A stretch of DNA of 64,000 nucleotides from Misgurnus anguillicaudatus (Eukaryota > Chordata > Actinopteri > Cypriniformes > Cobitidae). The notes under the pieces were generated by a model. It had not been told where the DNA came from. It worked only from the letters and a program-made list of their open reading frames with translations, and searched no databases. The stretch is from positions 29,692,001-29,756,000 of the forward strand of contig NC_073352.2 in assembly GCF_027580225.2 (NCBI RefSeq). Direction: 5' to 3'. Below, one piece after another: positions 60,493 to 64,000 of the stretch (its first letter is position 1; each line of letters opens with the position of its first letter). A program made the translations under genes and the position numbers.

Positions 60493-61621
60493 AGATCGAA
60501 TCTATTCTGGACACCTATTGGCTGCTTTTTCTTCAATATTCTGTCATAGTCATTCATTTAAAAAGCATTTAGTTTGTAACGAAAGAAATTAATATTTTGC
60601 CACAATAATATTTCTCTCCACATAGCTAATTTCAAAGACCAATGCCTACAGATTAAAAGCGTTTTAAGTTCATGAAAAGTCAAGTGACTCTATATCTTTA
60701 TATATGCCAACATATGGTTTATTTTCATTACGTAAATTAAACATAACATTTTGAATGTGGACATTTAGAGACCCTGGTATATGGGGGCTGTGAAGAATAA
60801 GAGTATATGGAGGTGTATGTGTGTTTGTATTTGTGTGTTTGTGGCAGCAGTATTGTGTTATTGTGTGAATTGAGGGGAACATGAGAGGGTGCACACAAAG
60901 ACCTTAAACAGAACACTAGCCCCAGTGTCCTTCTTCATGTGTGTATGTGTGTGTGTTGCTTGTAAAGTTGAAGTGCCACTTCCCCCCGGTCAACACACAG
61001 TGTAATTCTCTATTTGCTCTCAGACGCTTCGAGTGTCACCCTGATGACCCAACTGCACCTCCATTGAGTGATGCTTCACAAATGATGTTATAAGAAAGAA
61101 AAATTACAGATGATTTGTGACCCTGTCTGTAAAAACACAGTAATTTTTTTTGTGATTTAAAGTCATCCCTCATAACATACATTCTGTGAAAATATAATCT
61201 TCTTGATATCTTTAATATTGACTGTGTAAGGTCATGTCAAAGATTGAAATCAATGTGAATTCAATGAGTAAAATCAAATTTTGATGCTCCAAATCCCATC
61301 ATTAGATTATGAGATTATGGATTTCACAGGCTGGGTCACATTTCTCTTTAATATTTTGATTCTTCCTCCTAGATAGCAGTGAGATCAATGATGAATGAAT
61401 TTTCATTTTTTAAATACACTATTTTTATAAAGAAGATTAAATTATAAGCCAAATATCAAATGGAGACTTTATATTTTGATACTTCATCTTCTCAAATGTC
61501 TCTTCTGAGATGACCTAGCTAATCCACTGTGTCTTCTCCAGATGTTTAATAGCGATCCCAGTGTGTTGCACTGTTCAGAAATTATTTGCCATAATAAATA
61601 GTAAAATATCTCAATAGGAAC
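60493..61621. other. fat4 intron 1, no exon recognised
   Basis: Unique-looking AT-rich DNA with a less AT-rich patch at about 60,955-61,080. No ORF of interest. Confidence 0.5.
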
Positions 61622-61625
61622 TTAA

Positions 61626-61836
61626 CCTCCTAAGACCTGGATGTCCACATACATTTGTTGTTTCCACATAATACTTAATTCTGTGTAACTGGAACCTGTT
61701 GTACACAAATGTGGACAATTACTGCTTCATGTTTAAAGAAAAATATCTGGTTATTATTTTTATTGGTTCTTCCTAACCCCGAAATAGCTGGAAGAAATCT
61801 GAAAAAAAGACAAGCTAAAGCTCGGGTCTCAGGAGG
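61626..61836. mobile_element. 211-bp MITE with TTAA duplication and CC...GG ends (piggyBac-like)
   Basis: Left CCTCCTAAGACCTGG and right CTCGGGTCTCAGGAGG are inverse with mismatches, flanked by TTAA at 61622-61625 and 61837-61840. CC..GG ends with TTAA are the classical piggyBac arrangement, unlike the AGG-ended TTAA elements elsewhere in the window. Confidence 0.82.
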
Positions 61837-61859
61837 TTAAACATTTAAATTCTTCTAAT

Positions 61860-62132
61860 GGGGTGTACACACCAAACGCGAATTCAGCGTTATGCGCGAG
61901 TAGATTGCATACAATGTCAATGCCAAGACACAAACTTGCGCAGGACAATGCGAATGACACAAATTGGGTGGTGTGATTGCTGCGAAAATATGTGCTATTT
62001 GCCCTTCGAACGTGTCTTCGCGCAAGTTGAAAATATTCAGCTAACTGAAAGTCAAAAATTCGCATGACACGAAGATAAATCCCACGAGTAATCTAGAATG
62101 AGGAACGCGATGCTTTGCGTTTGGTGTGCTGC
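61860..62132. mobile_element. Probable MITE with CACACCAAACGC inverted ends
   Basis: GTGTACACACCAAACGCGAA at the left and GCGTTTGGTGTG at 62117-62128 are inverse over 12 bp. Target duplication not identified; boundaries approximate. The two overlapping opposite ORFs here are by-products. Confidence 0.6.
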
Positions 62133-62194
62133 GTGCATGAGAGCAATCGATCTGCTTTTTATATTTAATTCAAAGCAGTGAATTTATACTGTAT

Positions 62195-62433
62195 GGGGCG
62201 GTTTCCCGGACAGGGATTAGACTAGTCCTAGACTAAAACATTATTAAGAGCTGTCCAAACTGAAAACAACTTGAACTGACATATCTTAAAATACACCAGT
62301 GCCCTTTGTTTTGCCTCAAAATGCACATAGGTAATGTTTTTAGTAAGGCATGTTTGTTAAAACTAGCTATATTTCCTAATTAAACTAAGGCCTAGTCCTG
62401 GGTTAAGCTAATCCCTGTCCGGGAAACCGCCTC
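62195..62433. mobile_element. Second 239-bp MITE copy (same family as 32173-32411)
   Basis: Same length, ends and interior as the copy in the satellite array, with scattered substitutions (for example the right end reads CCGCCTC). Flanked by TAT on both sides (62192-62194 and 62434-62436), a 3-bp target duplication. Confidence 0.92.
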
Positions 62434-62519
62434 TATGTGAATCAAAATCTGATTTGAAAAAAAATCAAATAATGTGTCCAAACAATTGAACTTTCCAGTT
62501 TATAGTTTTTGTTGTTATA

Positions 62520-62850
62520 ATTTTGACCCGCTGTCACTGTAACTCCACTGGATGCCGCCTGACCTCAAAGCTCCCAGGGTTTAGAGCAGGAGGCTTCCCC
62601 GACCTTTGACCTCTTAGGGAGAGCTGTTCATGTCATGCCTGTGAATAAGTTATCTCCTACAGAGGGGGGCTTGATCTCCACCAGTGTGTGACTGTAAATG
62701 GCTGTGAACGCGTTTGATGTCCGCTGCGGCACCAGGGGGAACCTGCAGCCCAAACACGGCGCTCGTATCAGGGACAGACTCACTCTGGAATGTGCTCACG
62801 TGCTCCACTGAGCCCAGAATTAATCACGTTAACATCCACAGAAATGGGTA
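62520..62850. promoter_or_regulatory. Unique GC-richer intronic patch, candidate regulatory element
   Basis: Stands out from AT-rich flanks and does not look like a repeat. It contains GACCTTTGACCT (62601-62612), a near-consensus direct repeat with 1-bp spacing for nuclear receptors (RXR/HNF4 type), and GCACCAGGGGGAAC (62729-62742), which partly matches the CTCF core. Function is inference; no coding signature. Confidence 0.35.
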
Positions 62851-64000
62851 AGACAGTTCCCAGGATGGACCCTTAGGAACATTTTGTTGATCTTTCATAG
62901 CTTTGAAAGAGACTTAATGGAGTTCTCATCCACGCTTTATTACAGCAACAACTTCAATTTAGATGTTTTACCTACTTCATCACGGGACTGTGTGAGATCA
63001 TTTATATACACAAGTTTCAAAGTAGCAACAGCAGAAGTTAGGGGTGCGCAGAGCAAAAATGCGGGGTTAATTTGTAACACGGAACGTTTACATTGTTGCA
63101 CAGGGTTAAGCAATTTGTTTTTCCCGTATTGTTTTTATGCTGTCAAAAGACGGTCTACCGCAAATTTATTGAAAGATAAAATGTTTTTTATTATTGATAA
63201 GAGTGTTTTGGTGGCATGTAAGTAAATTTTTTCATCAGGTTTTTTTCCGTTTCTAAGTTTCTGTGTAAGATACCAAAACCAATGTTATGTCATATTAATC
63301 AGTGTCTTGTTGACCTAAACATAGCATCATTTTGAAATATGTCCGCAGCTCTTAGCAACTTTTTTGGTAGGCTTGAAAATATTTTAACCCAACGGGGTTA
63401 GTTGTAACGCCGTGTTACAACTAACCCCTCAGCATAACGATATGAAAACAGCTAACGTAAGCGTAATTCTTGCGGTTGTTTTAAATAGGCTACACACGAA
63501 TGATAGCCGGCTGGCAGCAAAATAAATGTGCCTGTCTTATCAAAAATTGTGTCAAAATGTATTTTTGTTCATATATTTAATATTGATTGAATAAGGTCAT
63601 GTAAAAGATTAAAATCATAATGAAATGAAAGGCTAAAATCAGACTTTGATTTTCATTATCTCAGAATTTGATTTTGAGACTTTAGTATGGTTTTTACAGA
63701 CTTAAACATATAAAAATATTTTTTTGTCATAATTATGCTGCTTTTTCTCACATATTTAGACATTTGTATCCATTTATAATAAACTACGGTTGGGTGATTC
63801 TCACGAAAACTTGGTTTTAAAAATGTCAAGAATGAAATTGTAAAAATTGCTTAAATTTACTTTTTTTCCCACCAGACATTGAAAAACAAAGTCTGGAGTA
63901 AATGGGAACATTAATTTAAAAACTTTTACTTATCATAACAACACTTTTTGTAACATAATTTAAAAAATTAGTCCTAAAAAATATCATTACCGCAACAGTC
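62851..64000. other. fat4 intron 1, distal part of the window
   Basis: No exon recognised. A perfect 15-bp hairpin (63394-63408 with 63414-63428, loop GCCGT) is present. The 113-codon ORF at 62884-63225 has no recognisable domain. Confidence 0.5.
63394..63428. repeat. Perfect 15-bp inverted repeat, 5-nt loop
   Basis: GGGGTTAGTTGTAAC, loop GCCGT, then the exact inverse. A related GGGGTTAATTTGTAACACGG lies at about 63,063. Likely debris of a foldback transposon. Confidence 0.75.

Overview
The window looks like genomic DNA from a teleost fish, most likely a cyprinid (zebrafish/carp type). The grounds are one very large protocadherin exon that reads as fish fat4, a eukaryotic splice donor, and many small DNA transposons and SINE remnants of the kinds usual in cyprinid genomes. 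Species was not determined. No bacterial genes, rRNA, functional tRNA or CRISPR array was seen.

Region 1 (1-32,833) is a satellite-like tandem array that enters from outside the window. I place 19 complete head-to-tail units and one partial unit by their shared tail (GCTTGCAGCTTTAATT). Units fall into two size classes, about 1.08-1.26 kb and 1.94-2.26 kb. Inside each unit is a diverged monomer of about 308 bp. Many unit junctions carry a strong hairpin in one of two types (about 32 nt or 57 nt), followed by a TTA and/or TTC microsatellite. The ORFs here occur on both strands, recur with the repeat and are not genes. Two transposons sit cleanly inside the array: a 1,263-bp element with TTAA target duplication (305-1567) and a 239-bp MITE (32,173-32,411).

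Region 2 (32,834-39,159) is non-coding upstream DNA with short transposons and CT/CA/GA microsatellites. It ends in a TATA-less, GC-box/CCAAT promoter and a 5' leader carrying several upstream ORFs.

Region 3 (39,160-44,265) is the first coding exon of fat4: signal peptide, 15 cadherin repeats and the start of a 16th, ending in a phase-0 splice donor (GTGAGT at 44,266).

Region 4 (44,266-64,000) is the beginning of fat4 intron 1. No further cadherin exon is visible, so the intron exceeds 19.7 kb. It holds many nested transposons with readable target duplications: a hAT-like element inside a hAT-like element at 46.5-47.7 kb, a nest up to four levels deep at 50.4-54.3 kb, and a hAT element at 56.5-57.9 kb. 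It also has TTAA elements, a second 239-bp MITE, SINE remnants and a unique patch near 62.5-62.85 kb that could be regulatory.

The only confident gene is fat4, the large atypical cadherin that acts as a Dachsous receptor/ligand in planar polarity and Hippo-linked signalling. The most unusual structure is the satellite array. Its units carry an inverted subterminal motif, a 3'-terminal hairpin, internal tandem repeats and a microsatellite, which resembles the layout of non-autonomous Helentron-type elements; that assignment is inference.
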